Source of the DNA: CAZMOK01 sp964567785 | Lineage (GTDB): Bacteria > Bacteroidota > Bacteroidia > Bacteroidales > JAGOPY01 | NCBI GenBank assembly: GCA_964567785.1 | Contig: CAZMOK010000004.1 | Coordinates: forward strand, 20,077 to 84,076 | DNA: 64,000 nt | Direction: 5' to 3' | Part shown: positions 1-7,636 of the stretch, piece after piece | Layout: each line of letters opens with the position of its first letter | Numbering within the stretch: position 1 is the first letter of the stretch | Program-made: the position numbers and the translations under genes | Notes under the pieces: generated by a model | Database searches by the model: none | What the model saw: only the letters and a program-made list of their open reading frames with translations | What the model was told of the DNA's origin: nothing

Positions 1-218
1 GCCCTGCCTCCTTCTTCATACATCACGGCAGTACGTGGCGTATTGCGGTTACCGAATGCGTGCGATGCCCGGTCGGTAACACCTGCATATGCCTCCGTCT
101 CTGTGATCATACCACCTGTTATTCTTCCGTTCAGATTGGTGACAAGAACCTTGCCGAGAAGATTGCGAGCAGTGTCAACCACATTTTCCGACAGGTAAAA
201 TTGCCTGCTAAGCTTCAT
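1..218 (-). CDS. DNA-3-methyladenine (alkyladenine) glycosylase, N-terminal part
   Basis: This is the first 72 residues of an AAG/MPG-family DNA glycosylase, which excises alkylated purines such as 3-methyladenine as the first step of base excision repair. The gene starts at the ATG read from 218 and runs off the left edge, so the C-terminal part is missing. The family signature is visible: ARNLLGKVL near residues 17-25, then ETEAY at 40-44. By comparison with the human enzyme, Glu42 would be the catalytic base that activates water, and Tyr44 and His53 the residues that hold the flipped base. It lies 66 bases downstream of recQ on the same strand, so the two repair genes may be co-transcribed. 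The family call is firm; only completeness is lacking. Confidence 0.9.
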   Translation of the reverse strand, partial: MKLSRQFYLSENVVDTARNLLGKVLVTNLNGRITGGMITETEAYAGVTDRASHAFGNRNTPRTAVMYEEGGR

Positions 219-284
219 TAAAACTTGCTTTTTATCATAATGGCAAAAATAATGAAAGTAAAAGGGTCTTTTTCGTCCGGTTCA

Positions 285-2220
285 TTAAAACCTCAGTCTG
301 TATTGTTTTTTCCAGATGTACCTGTGATCATCGGATTTCCTGATCTTTCGATTATCCTCGAGCCATCTGAGAACCTGTATTACCTGTTCCTCCTCATGAT
401 CCCTGATCTCGAAAAGGAGTTCCTGTAACGACATCGGTTTCCGGGTCAGTCTTGATTTAACCTCCCTGATGATCCGGTCGAATACCAGGTCGCTCAACCC
501 CACCTTGTTCCTTTTCCTGCAGAAATCGCAGGTCCCGCACCTGGGAGCGTCTTTCTCTCCGAAATAACTTAAGAGTGTCTGGCTCCTGCAAGCCGTGTTT
601 TTGGAAACGTAATCAGTGACAGCCTGCAATCTTTTCAGTGCTTCCTTTTTCCTGTTCCGGTAATTTTCAGGCGACAGGTGCAGGCTGGAGTTGTCGAAAC
701 GCTCATTTACAAAGGTGACTGTAGGTTTGTCCGATTGCAGCAAATAGCTGACAACGCCTGTTTTATCCAGGTACTCCAGCATTTTTATAACCTGTTCCTT
801 TTTAAGGTTCGACCTGTTTGCCAGCTCATTTTCACTGATCTTTACAAACTCCGTAAAAAGTCCGGAATAAGAGCGCAGCAAAAGCTTGATGAAAGGGTCA
901 AGCTTCTTCTCTTCAACCTGTATCCGGTATAGGTCCTCCCGGTCTATCAGGAAATGCAGTCTCGAGGGTGCCCCAAAGGCTTCATTAAGCATAAGATAGC
1001 CTTCCCTTTCCAGGATCCTCATAGTGTTATAGGCTATAATCGGGCTGAACCCGTAATTGTTGCAAAACTCACGCAATTCGAATTCGAACGACTGGTCCTT
1101 GCCGCTGCCAACAGCCAGGTTCAGATAATTCCCGAGCGCCTGGTAGATAGCTTTAATGTCTTTGATATCCGGGTACGACTGCTCCAGGTTTTCCTTTAAC
1201 CTGGAAAGATCAGCTTCATCGTAGATTATTATGGCAAAAGCCTGTTTTTCATCCCTGCCTGCCCTGCCGGCTTCCTGGAAATAGGCCTCAAGCGAATCGG
1301 GAATGTCGAGGTGTATTACCAGTCGCACATCCGGTTTGTCAATACCCATTCCAAAAGCATTGGTAGAGACAATTATACGGGTCTGGCCCCTCTTCCATTC
1401 GTCCTGTTTGCGGTCCCTTGTTTTAGTATCGAGGCCGGCATGGTAGAAATCGGCCGAAATCCTGTTTTTCATGAGAAAATCGGCTATTTCCCTGGTCTTT
1501 TTCCGGTTTCTTACATAGATGATACCCGAACCCTGCACTTTCGTGAGGGTATTCAGCAATCTTCCGTATTTATCATCCTCCTCCACCACTCCATAACCCA
1601 GGTTCTTTCGTTCAAAACTCTTGCGGAATACATTTTTCTCCTCAAAGCCGAGTTTTTTCTGGATATCATCCACCACTTCCGGTGTTGCGGTGGCAGTAAG
1701 AGCTACTACCGGAACATTGGGTATCCATTGCCTAACTTCATTGATCTTAAGATAGGGCGGCCTGAAGTCGTACCCCCACTGAGAAATACAGTGGGCCTCA
1801 TCAACCACCAGCAGGCCAACCTTCATTTTCTGAAGCACAAGCCGGAACCTATCGGTCTCAAGCCTTTCGGGTGAGAGGTATAAGAATTTTATATCACCGT
1901 ATATACAATTGTCGAAAGCAACTTCGATCTCCGAGGGGTGCATCCCGGAATAGACCGCTATTGCCTTGATGTTTTTCTTTTGGAGGTTTGCAACCTGGTC
2001 CTTCATCAGGGCAATGAGTGGTGTAACCACAATGCAGAGTCCTTCGGTCAAAAGTGCCGGTACCTGGAAACAAATTGACTTGCCGCCACCTGTNNNNNNN
2101 NNNNNNNNNNNNNNNNNNNNNNNNNNNNNNNNNNNNNNNNNNNNNNNNNNNNNNNNNNNNNNNNNNNNNNNNNNNNNNNNNNNNNNNNNNNNNTTTAAGT
2201 GTTTCCCGGGCAGAGTCCAC
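285..2220 (-). CDS. recQ: ATP-dependent DNA helicase RecQ (interrupted by an assembly gap)
   Basis: RecQ is a 3'-5' superfamily 2 helicase that unwinds DNA during recombination and fork repair. After the gap the protein resumes exactly at the Walker A motif (TGGGKS), followed by the DEAH box (VVDEAHCISQWG), motif VI (QEAGRAGRD), and the RecQ zinc-binding cysteines (CRSQTLLSYFG, then CGTCDFC). No HRDC domain follows, so it is a short RecQ. The open frame reaching 2276 is not a credible start because it translates a tandem repeat into YYAYYVYYEYYE. Before the gap another frame reads M-DSARETLK from a GTG at 2218-2220 directly after a stop codon; this fits the usual RecQ N-terminus. The two frames differ, so the 100 N cannot be the true gap length. 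Confidence 0.95.
2094..2193. other. assembly gap (100 N placeholder) inside recQ
   Basis: Exactly 100 unknown bases. The coding frame entering from the recQ N-terminus and the frame leaving at Walker A differ by one base, so a continuous gene needs a gap length divisible by three. By comparison with E. coli RecQ about 30 residues (roughly 90 bases) should be missing here. Confidence 0.95.
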
Positions 2221-2221
2221 T

Positions 2222-2277
2222 CATAATACTCATAGTAGACATAGTATGCATAGTACGCAAAGTACCAAAGTATCATA
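2222..2277. repeat. short tandem repeat, about 9-base period, abutting recQ start
   Basis: Read on the minus strand, units ending in TACTATG or TACTTTG follow one another with a period of about nine bases (CGTACTATG, CATACTATG, TCTACTATG, AGTATTATG, preceded by two shorter TACTTTG units). The array ends within two bases of the proposed recQ GTG start, so it would form the recQ leader or promoter region. No function is known to me. Confidence 0.75.
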
Positions 2278-2355
2278 GTATACTTTCATCATAAACTTAT
2301 TCCTATTACTATTCCTATTCTTAATTTTCCTCCTTAAATCCGTCTGTATTTTCAT

Positions 2356-2363
2356 TAAATTTG
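2356..2363 (+). promoter_or_regulatory. -7 promoter element for the small lipoprotein gene
   Basis: TAAATTTG matches the Bacteroidota -7 consensus TAnnTTTG exactly and lies 20 bases before the ATG at 2383. No clear TTG is seen at the -33 distance. Confidence 0.5.
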
Positions 2364-2382
2364 TAAATAAAGTATAAGCATT

Positions 2383-2715
2383 ATGGCAACGAGAAAATTC
2401 CATATATCGGCAATTGCTATTCTTGCCTTCTCCATTGCGATCATCAGTGGGTGTAATAAAAATTCAGACGATACACCACCATCTATTACGATGAGCGGGT
2501 ACAACCCTGTAAGAGCTTGCGTGGGTTTACCTTACAATGATGCCGGCGCTACAGCTTTCGACGAAACCGATGGTGATGTAACAGACGAGATACAGGTTGA
2601 CATTGATGTTGACACATCCCAGCCCGGTGAAGGCACGGTAACTTATACGGTAACCGATGAGGCAGGAAATACTGCAACAGCCGTAAGACAGGTTGATGTG
2701 ATCTTTTGCGATTAG
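2383..2715 (+). CDS. small lipoprotein with one DUF5011-type Ig-like domain
   Basis: This 110-residue protein has a lipoprotein signal: a charged start (MATRKFH), a hydrophobic stretch to about residue 22, and a lipobox ending in Cys24 (AIISGC), after which NKNSDD follows. The remainder is a single Ig-like repeat with the phrases DAGATAFDETDGDVT and GTVTYTVTDEAGNTA, the pattern of DUF5011/HYR domains usually found as modules in larger surface proteins. Here the module stands alone, so the mature protein is essentially one lipid-anchored beta-sandwich. It probably sits in the outer or inner membrane facing the periplasm or surface. Partner and function are unknown. The lipid kinase gene starts 13 bases downstream on the same strand. 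Confidence 0.8.
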   Translation: MATRKFHISAIAILAFSIAIISGCNKNSDDTPPSITMSGYNPVRACVGLPYNDAGATAFDETDGDVTDEIQVDIDVDTSQPGEGTVTYTVTDEAGNTATAVRQVDVIFCD

Positions 2716-2728
2716 CAGAGAGTGGAGA

Positions 2729-3625
2729 ATGGCAGATAAAAAGCACATCACCTTTGTTGCCAATTCAATTGCAATATCTTCGGGTTTCAGTGAATTTGAG
2801 TCGTTGATAAAAAAATACCTAAACGCTGATAAATACGATTACAATTTATATTTCACCGAAAAAGCAGGCGACGCAAAAAGGATTGCCTCGGGAGAAGTCG
2901 AAAGAAGGAGCTCCGCACTGGTAGCAGTGGGAGGGGACGGAACTATAAATGAGATCTCACGTGCCATAATCGGGACCGACACCAGGCTGGGAATCATACC
3001 GTATGGCTCAGGAAACGGTCTTGCCCGGCACCTTGGTATCCCGCTGGGAACCAAAAAAGCCTTTGATATACTGAATAAGGGCCGTACAGAATCCATTGAT
3101 ACAGGGATCATGAATAATATGAGCTTTGTAAATGTTGCAGGGGCCGGTTTCGATGCAAGGGTAGCCAACCTGTATGCAAAATCCGGTGAAAGGGGGTTTA
3201 AAAGTTATTTCCGTATCATTATCAGCGAATACCTTAGTTACAAACCCAGGGAATTCAGGATCATTTTCAATGATAAGGAAATAACAAGAAAAGCAATCTT
3301 TGTCACATTCGCCAATTCGAGCCAGTTCGGTTACAATACGGTCATTGCTCCCGGTGCAAGCGTGACAGACGGAATGCTCGACCTGGTTATCGTTAAAAGA
3401 TTTCCATCGATCGAGATCCCCAGGGCCATTCATTTATTATATACACATAAGATAGACCATTCCGGTTACGTTGAAAGATACCGGAGCAAAGAGATAAAAC
3501 TGATCAGGAACAAGGGACGAAAGGTCAACCTCGACGGGGAAGCAGTGACCCTGGAAGGAGAACTGCAGGTAAAAATAAATCCCGCTTCAATGCAGGTTAT
3601 CGTCCCTGAAAATTTCAAGGATTGA
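2729..3625 (+). CDS. diacylglycerol/lipid kinase family protein (DagK/YegS type)
   Basis: This cytoplasmic or membrane-associated kinase phosphorylates a lipid headgroup, typically diacylglycerol or a related lipid, using ATP. The DAGK catalytic domain is clear: GGDGT at residues 68-72, followed by PYGSGNGLAR at 91-100, the nucleotide-binding signature of the DagK/YegS/sphingosine kinase superfamily. The C-terminal half (NVAGAGFDARVA, then a beta-rich region ending near LDGEAVTLEGELQVKI) is the second YegS-like domain. Its length of 298 aa is normal for the family. The start ATG is 13 bases after the lipoprotein gene, and yciH follows one base after its stop, so the three are probably one transcript. 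The exact lipid substrate cannot be told from sequence. Confidence 0.9.
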   Translation: MADKKHITFVANSIAISSGFSEFESLIKKYLNADKYDYNLYFTEKAGDAKRIASGEVERRSSALVAVGGDGTINEISRAIIGTDTRLGIIPYGSGNGLARHLGIPLGTKKAFDILNKGRTESIDTGIMNNMSFVNVAGAGFDARVANLYAKSGERGFKSYFRIIISEYLSYKPREFRIIFNDKEITRKAIFVTFANSSQFGYNTVIAPGASVTDGMLDLVIVKRFPSIEIPRAIHLLYTHKIDHSGYVERYRSKEIKLIRNKGRKVNLDGEAVTLEGELQVKINPASMQVIVPENFKD

Positions 3626-3626
3626 T

Positions 3627-3968
3627 ATGTCGGAAAGAAAAAAGAGAAAAGGTATAGTTTATTCCACCGACCCCGACTACAAATATGATTACGGGAATAG
3701 TGAACAAGCTGAGACACTCCCTCCCCCGGAACAGGATCTTCGTGTCTTCAGGGACAGAAAACAACGCAAGGGTAAGACCGTAACAATAGTATCAGGGTTT
3801 ACCGGCACAGATGACGACCTCAACACTCTTGCCAAAGAGCTCAAGAGCAAATGTGGTGCGGGAGGATCGGTAAAAGACGGTGAAATCCTCATTCAGGGGG
3901 ATAAAAAGGAACAGGTGGGTAAAATATTAAGCTCAAAAGGCTATAACTTTAAGTTTTCCGGGGGATGA
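3627..3968 (+). CDS. yciH: translation initiation factor SUI1/eIF1 homologue YciH
   Basis: This 113-residue protein carries the SUI1 fold shared by eukaryotic eIF1 and bacterial YciH, which can bind the small ribosomal subunit and affect start-site fidelity. The core runs from about residue 48 to the end: KGKTVTIVSGF, LAKELKSKCGAGGSVKDG, then IQGDKKEQVGKIL, the conserved basic loop and the second helix. The first 45 residues are a charged, probably flexible tail (KKRKGIVYSTDPDYKYDYG) common to bacterial versions. It begins one base after the lipid kinase stop, so translation is probably coupled. Its importance in Bacteroidota is not settled. Confidence 0.92.
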   Translation: MSERKKRKGIVYSTDPDYKYDYGNSEQAETLPPPEQDLRVFRDRKQRKGKTVTIVSGFTGTDDDLNTLAKELKSKCGAGGSVKDGEILIQGDKKEQVGKILSSKGYNFKFSGG

Positions 3969-4083
3969 TACAATCAATACTTTAAAAGCACTCCATATGC
4001 ATCGCCCTTATAACTGTTACTTTTTTCACATTTTATTTTATTGTAATATTGCTGATGTATACCAAAAATAAATAGCGAAGGAA

Positions 4084-4788
4084 ATGAAAGAAAAGGTAAT
4101 TATCGAAACAATAGGGACAATAGAAAAGAAAGAGCTTTTGTCGGCCGTTGGATATGACGACATGGTATTGGAATCGCTTCATCCTTTTCCGGGATATCAC
4201 GGTACAACCGTCCCTGATAGTGATGTACCGAAATCCCTGTTTTTCATAACACGTTCAAAATACACGGAAGAAAAGGTAATACGTATCATCCAGCATATTA
4301 AGAAGACAACCGATCTCAAATTTGACGGATCTCCGGGGCTGGTTACCCTCTTCAACATGCAGGTACCTTGCATAAGGATTCGCGACGTGGAGGGTTATGA
4401 TATTATCCCGGATCTTCTTAAAGCATTCAGGGATGCAGGCCTGGAGTTTATGACCAGCAGGAAGATCGAGCCTTATACCGGCATCATAAAAATAAAGAAA
4501 TATTTCCTGCTCGACCCGGTTTCGAACTGCACCTTCAAGGATATTGAAGACCCGGCCATGTACTATTTTACCGTACCCATCCAATTGCGGTTCAACCAGT
4601 TTGAGAGAATGACACTCGACATCAAAAGGAATTTTGAAGACAATAAATTTGATGCCGCACTGGGGACATTCTACAGAAAGACCGGTCTGGTAGACGTTAT
4701 CAGGATATATGATGAAAAATGCGACCAGGACAGGCTGAACAAGATCAGATCAATGTACGGCACAGCCATAAAAAAACTCATGAAGTGA
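4084..4788 (+). CDS. hypothetical protein, 234 aa
   Basis: I do not recognise this family. The protein is soluble (no signal peptide or membrane segment), of mixed alpha/beta character, and has a near-neutral charged composition with a basic C-terminus (RSMYGTAIKKLMK). Phrases such as LHPFPGYHGTTVPD near residue 32 and YTGIIKIKKYFLL near 136 look conserved in character but match no motif I know. It follows a 115-base AT-rich spacer after yciH with no clear promoter and precedes the mechanosensitive channel gene by 50 bases. Coding quality is convincing: one ATG, sustained open frame, and codon use like its neighbours. No function is assigned. Confidence 0.75.
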   Translation: MKEKVIIETIGTIEKKELLSAVGYDDMVLESLHPFPGYHGTTVPDSDVPKSLFFITRSKYTEEKVIRIIQHIKKTTDLKFDGSPGLVTLFNMQVPCIRIRDVEGYDIIPDLLKAFRDAGLEFMTSRKIEPYTGIIKIKKYFLLDPVSNCTFKDIEDPAMYYFTVPIQLRFNQFERMTLDIKRNFEDNKFDAALGTFYRKTGLVDVIRIYDEKCDQDRLNKIRSMYGTAIKKLMK

Positions 4789-4838
4789 CCTCCTCATTCC
4801 TGAGTAAATATCCAAAACAGTAAACTAATTTCAGGTAT

Positions 4839-6122
4839 ATGTTCAACATCATTGACAAGACCCTTGAGAACTGGTTGATAGAATTAGGTATGTCCACAGG
4901 ACCGGCAAAGGCAATTGCCGATTTTTCGGGTTTTCTGATAATACTTGTCCTGGCGTTTATTTCCTTCTTTTTGATCAAGAAGATACTTATTACCTGGATA
5001 ACCATCCTTGCAAGAAAGTCGAAATCTCAGTGGGATGATAAATTAATAGACCGAAGGGTATTCCATCGTCTTTCTTATCTTGCCCCTGCCCTGGTCATAA
5101 TATACCTCACTCCATTTGTCATCCCTGAAAGGGAAGGGCTTATCAGTACCATTCAAACCATAGCCAATGTTTACATCTTCACGATTGCCTTGATCGTGAT
5201 CTATTCTGTGCTGGACGCTGTAAACGATATTTACAACAGTTTCCCCATTGCTGCGAAAAGACCCATCAAAAGCTTTTTGCAGGTGGTTAAAATTATCGTT
5301 CTGATAATATACCTGGTACTGGTCATAAATTCACTGTTCATTGGTGGCCAGAATTTTGGCTGGCTGGCAGGTATAGGGGCTTTTTCGGCTGTGCTGCTGC
5401 TTGTTTTCAGGGACCCGATCCTGGGTTTCGTAGGCGGACTGCAACTTGCTTTCAACGATATGCTCAGGATCGGTGACTGGATCCAGATGGATAAATTCGG
5501 TGCCGACGGTATTGTAACAGATATTAATATAACAGCCGTAAAAGTCCAGAACTGGAACAAAACCATAAGTACTATCCCTACATATGCGCTAATAAACGAT
5601 TCGTATAAAAACTGGCGTGGAATGGAAGAATCAGGGGGACGAAGGATCAAAAGGTCTGTAATGATCGATACAAACTCCATTAAATTCTGTACCCCTGATA
5701 TGCTCGAAAGGTTCTCACAATTTGAGCATGTTGCCGAATATGTGAAGAAAACCGAGGAAAATATTCAGAAGTATAATGAAAGTAAGAAAATTGATAATTC
5801 TGTCCTTGTGAATGGAAGAAGACAGACCAACATAGGTATATTCAGGGCATACCTGAAAGGGTATCTAAGAAACCATCCCAAGATCAAACAGGATTTGACC
5901 TTTCTTGTACGACATTTGCAACCCAGTGAAAAAGGACTTCCCGTAGAAGTTTATGTTTTCAGTAAAGTCCAGGCCTGGGCCGATTACGAGGACATACAGT
6001 CCGACATATTCGACCATATCCTGGCCGTGGTGCCCCAGTTCGACCTTAAGGTCTTCCAGAACCCTTCGGGTAGGGACATCCATGATCTTGCCAGCAGCCA
6101 TGATATTCAGGTGAAAAACTGA
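4839..6122 (+). CDS. mechanosensitive ion channel, MscS family (YbdG-like)
   Basis: This inner-membrane channel opens under membrane tension to release solutes during osmotic downshock. It has hydrophobic segments at about residues 25-50, 70-90, 100-122 and 138-160, then a pore-lining helix (GWLAGIGAFSAVLLLVFRD, about 168-187). The cytoplasmic MscS beta domain follows (IGDWIQMDKFGADGIVTDIN) and a long C-terminal domain. The phrases NWRGMEESGGRRIKRS and FRAYLKGYLRNHPKI place it in the YbdG branch rather than with the short MscS. At 427 aa it is close to E. coli YbdG. It is the last gene before the TetR operon; a 132-base spacer with promoter and operator signals separates them. Confidence 0.93.
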   Translation: MFNIIDKTLENWLIELGMSTGPAKAIADFSGFLIILVLAFISFFLIKKILITWITILARKSKSQWDDKLIDRRVFHRLSYLAPALVIIYLTPFVIPEREGLISTIQTIANVYIFTIALIVIYSVLDAVNDIYNSFPIAAKRPIKSFLQVVKIIVLIIYLVLVINSLFIGGQNFGWLAGIGAFSAVLLLVFRDPILGFVGGLQLAFNDMLRIGDWIQMDKFGADGIVTDINITAVKVQNWNKTISTIPTYALINDSYKNWRGMEESGGRRIKRSVMIDTNSIKFCTPDMLERFSQFEHVAEYVKKTEENIQKYNESKKIDNSVLVNGRRQTNIGIFRAYLKGYLRNHPKIKQDLTFLVRHLQPSEKGLPVEVYVFSKVQAWADYEDIQSDIFDHILAVVPQFDLKVFQNPSGRDIHDLASSHDIQVKN

Positions 6123-6132
6123 GCGCCTGTCA

Positions 6133-6140
6133 ACCGTTCA
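6133..6140 (+). promoter_or_regulatory. possible extra half-site of the TetR operator
   Basis: ACCGTTCA here repeats exactly at 6228-6235 inside the dyad that overlaps the tetR promoter. An isolated half-site about 95 bases upstream could be accessory, or chance. Confidence 0.25.
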
Positions 6141-6192
6141 CTATCTGTTTAAGACCTTTTACTGGTCCGTTGAATGATTTTTTTCGAAAAAC

Positions 6193-6223
6193 TTGCTTTG
6201 GTAAAGAATTCGATTTATCTTTG
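6193..6223 (+). promoter_or_regulatory. promoter of the tetR-ABC operon
   Basis: TTG at 6193-6195, a spacer of exactly 20 bases, then TATCTTTG at 6216-6223, a perfect TAnnTTTG -7 element. The start codon is at 6255, giving a leader of about 25-28 bases. Confidence 0.7.
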
Positions 6224-6236
6224 ACCGACCGTTCAA
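6221..6236. promoter_or_regulatory. putative TetR operator, 16-base imperfect dyad
   Basis: TTGACCGACCGTTCAA fits the dyad TTGAnCGnnCGnTCAA (12 of 16 positions symmetrical). It overlaps the last three bases of the -7 element and would cover the transcription start, the expected place for a TetR repressor to block its own operon. This is inferred from position and symmetry. Confidence 0.5.
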
Positions 6237-6254
6237 CCATAAAATTAAATTAAA

Positions 6255-6842
6255 ATGCCCAGGACAGAAGAACAATTTGAGGAGATACGGGAACAGAAAA
6301 GGGCTTTGATTATGAGCACTTCAATGGAGTTGTTTGCTGAAGAAGGGTATCACAATGTGTCCATCAGTAAAATAGCCGATAAGGCGGGAATATCCAAAGG
6401 GCTGATGTATAATTACTTCGAAAGCAAAGAGGCTTTGATAATCAGCATCATAGAACAAGGGATTGAAGAACTGTTCAACCTTTTCGATCCAAACCACGAC
6501 GGATACATCACTGATGAAGAGTTTGAAAACTTTGTCAGGAAATCAAGCCGGCTCGTAAAGGATAATAAAAGGTTCTGGAAACTCTATTTCGCCCTTTTTA
6601 CGCAACCGAAAGTATATCAACTGGTAGAAGAAAAGATACATAGTGTACTATTCGAAATGACCGGCCTTCTTTCTTCATTTTTCGCCAGGAAGGGTATAGA
6701 AGATCCGGAAACGGAAGCTGTGCTTTTTGGTGCGATGCTTGACGGAATAGCTTACAATTATGTAATGAACCCCGGGCTGTTCCCACTTGAGAATATAACA
6801 GAAAAAATCATAACAAGATATTTAAGAAACCAAAAGAAGTGA
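6255..6842 (+). CDS. TetR/AcrR family transcriptional regulator with an EF-hand-like loop
   Basis: This is a one-component DNA-binding regulator, usually a dimeric repressor released by a small ligand. The N-terminal helix-turn-helix is typical: VSISKIADKAGISKG (residues 35-49), then LMYNYFESKEAL. Directly after it, where the ligand domain begins, residues 78-89 read DPNHDGYITDEE, a complete EF-hand calcium loop (Asp78, Asn80, Asp82, Gly83, Ile85, Glu89) flanked by helices EELFNLF and FENFVRK. EF-hands are not part of the standard TetR fold. The rest (to 195 aa) is the usual helical ligand domain. It heads a six-gene operon; the next ATG is six bases after its stop. An operator-like dyad overlaps its own promoter, suggesting autoregulation. 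Calcium binding is inferred from motif only. Confidence 0.92.
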   Translation: MPRTEEQFEEIREQKRALIMSTSMELFAEEGYHNVSISKIADKAGISKGLMYNYFESKEALIISIIEQGIEELFNLFDPNHDGYITDEEFENFVRKSSRLVKDNKRFWKLYFALFTQPKVYQLVEEKIHSVLFEMTGLLSSFFARKGIEDPETEAVLFGAMLDGIAYNYVMNPGLFPLENITEKIITRYLRNQKK

Positions 6843-6848
6843 ACTGAC

Positions 6849-7616
6849 ATGAAACCTACTAAGATCCTTTTAGCAATTCTCACATTACTAATACTTTCTC
6901 CTGCTGATGGAGTATTCGGCCAGCAGGATGAAACAGCTAAGGAAGTAATTGAGAAAGCCCACAAAAAAGCAAATGGTGAATCGAGCAAAGGCTATATGAC
7001 CATGACCATTGTACGGCCCGACTGGACCAGGGAGATAAGCATGAAAACCTGGTCGCTGGGAAGAGAATTCTACATGATCTACATTACTGCCCCTGCAAGG
7101 GATAAGGGCCAGGTCTTCATGAAAAGGCATGAAGATATGTGGAACTGGATGCCCAATATCAACCGTATGATAAAGCTCCCTCCCTCAATGATGGGACAGT
7201 CGTGGATGGGCTCAGATTTTACCAACGATGACCTGGTGAACATGAATTCCATAATCGACGACTTTGAGCATGAATTCATCGGGGAAGGTTTGGTTGACGG
7301 GTACGAATGCCATAAGATCGAACTGATACCGAAACCCGATGCTGCCGTTGTGTGGGGCAAGATCATTATGTGGGTGTCGAAGGAAAAGTACTATGAGATG
7401 AAGGCAGAATATTACGATGAAGAAGGAGAACTTGTCAACACCATGCTTGCAAGCGAAATACAGGAAATGGGCGACCGCAGTCTGCCGTCGAGGATGAATA
7501 TGATCCCTGCCGACAAGGAAGGACATGAAACCCGTATGCATATGGTAGAAATGGAGTTCAATATACCCATCGAGGAATCATTCTTTTCACAGCAGAACAT
7601 GAAAAGGATCAGGTAA
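6849..7616 (+). CDS. LolA-like outer membrane lipoprotein-sorting protein (PF17131 type)
   Basis: This is a predicted periplasmic carrier. A signal peptide covers about residues 1-25 (ILLAILTLLILSPADGVFG, cleavage before QQDE). The mature part has features of the PF17131 branch of the LolA/LolB superfamily: KGYMTMTIVRPDWTREI, then RDKGQVFMKRHEDMWNWMP, MMGQSWMGSDFTNDDL, and a strand-rich C-terminus. Members have an open beta-barrel that can hold acyl chains and often accompany membrane transporters. It is probably the shuttle that takes lipid or lipoprotein from the ABC permease pair encoded next. It follows tetR by six bases and precedes the first permease by 20. Substrate unknown; classical LolA function is not implied. 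Confidence 0.85.
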   Translation: MKPTKILLAILTLLILSPADGVFGQQDETAKEVIEKAHKKANGESSKGYMTMTIVRPDWTREISMKTWSLGREFYMIYITAPARDKGQVFMKRHEDMWNWMPNINRMIKLPPSMMGQSWMGSDFTNDDLVNMNSIIDDFEHEFIGEGLVDGYECHKIELIPKPDAAVVWGKIIMWVSKEKYYEMKAEYYDEEGELVNTMLASEIQEMGDRSLPSRMNMIPADKEGHETRMHMVEMEFNIPIEESFFSQQNMKRIR

Positions 7617-7636
7617 ATACATAAGAACCGTCAACT

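Noticed and set aside
2221..2276. N-terminal extension of recQ with YYAYYVYYEYYE
   Set aside because: It is the translation of a 9-base tandem repeat; the frame does not join the Walker A side correctly for a RecQ protein.
3627..3968. YciH as transfer from archaea or eukaryotes
   Set aside because: YciH/SUI1 proteins are widespread in bacteria and the sequence with its basic N-terminal tail is of the bacterial type; composition is like its neighbours.
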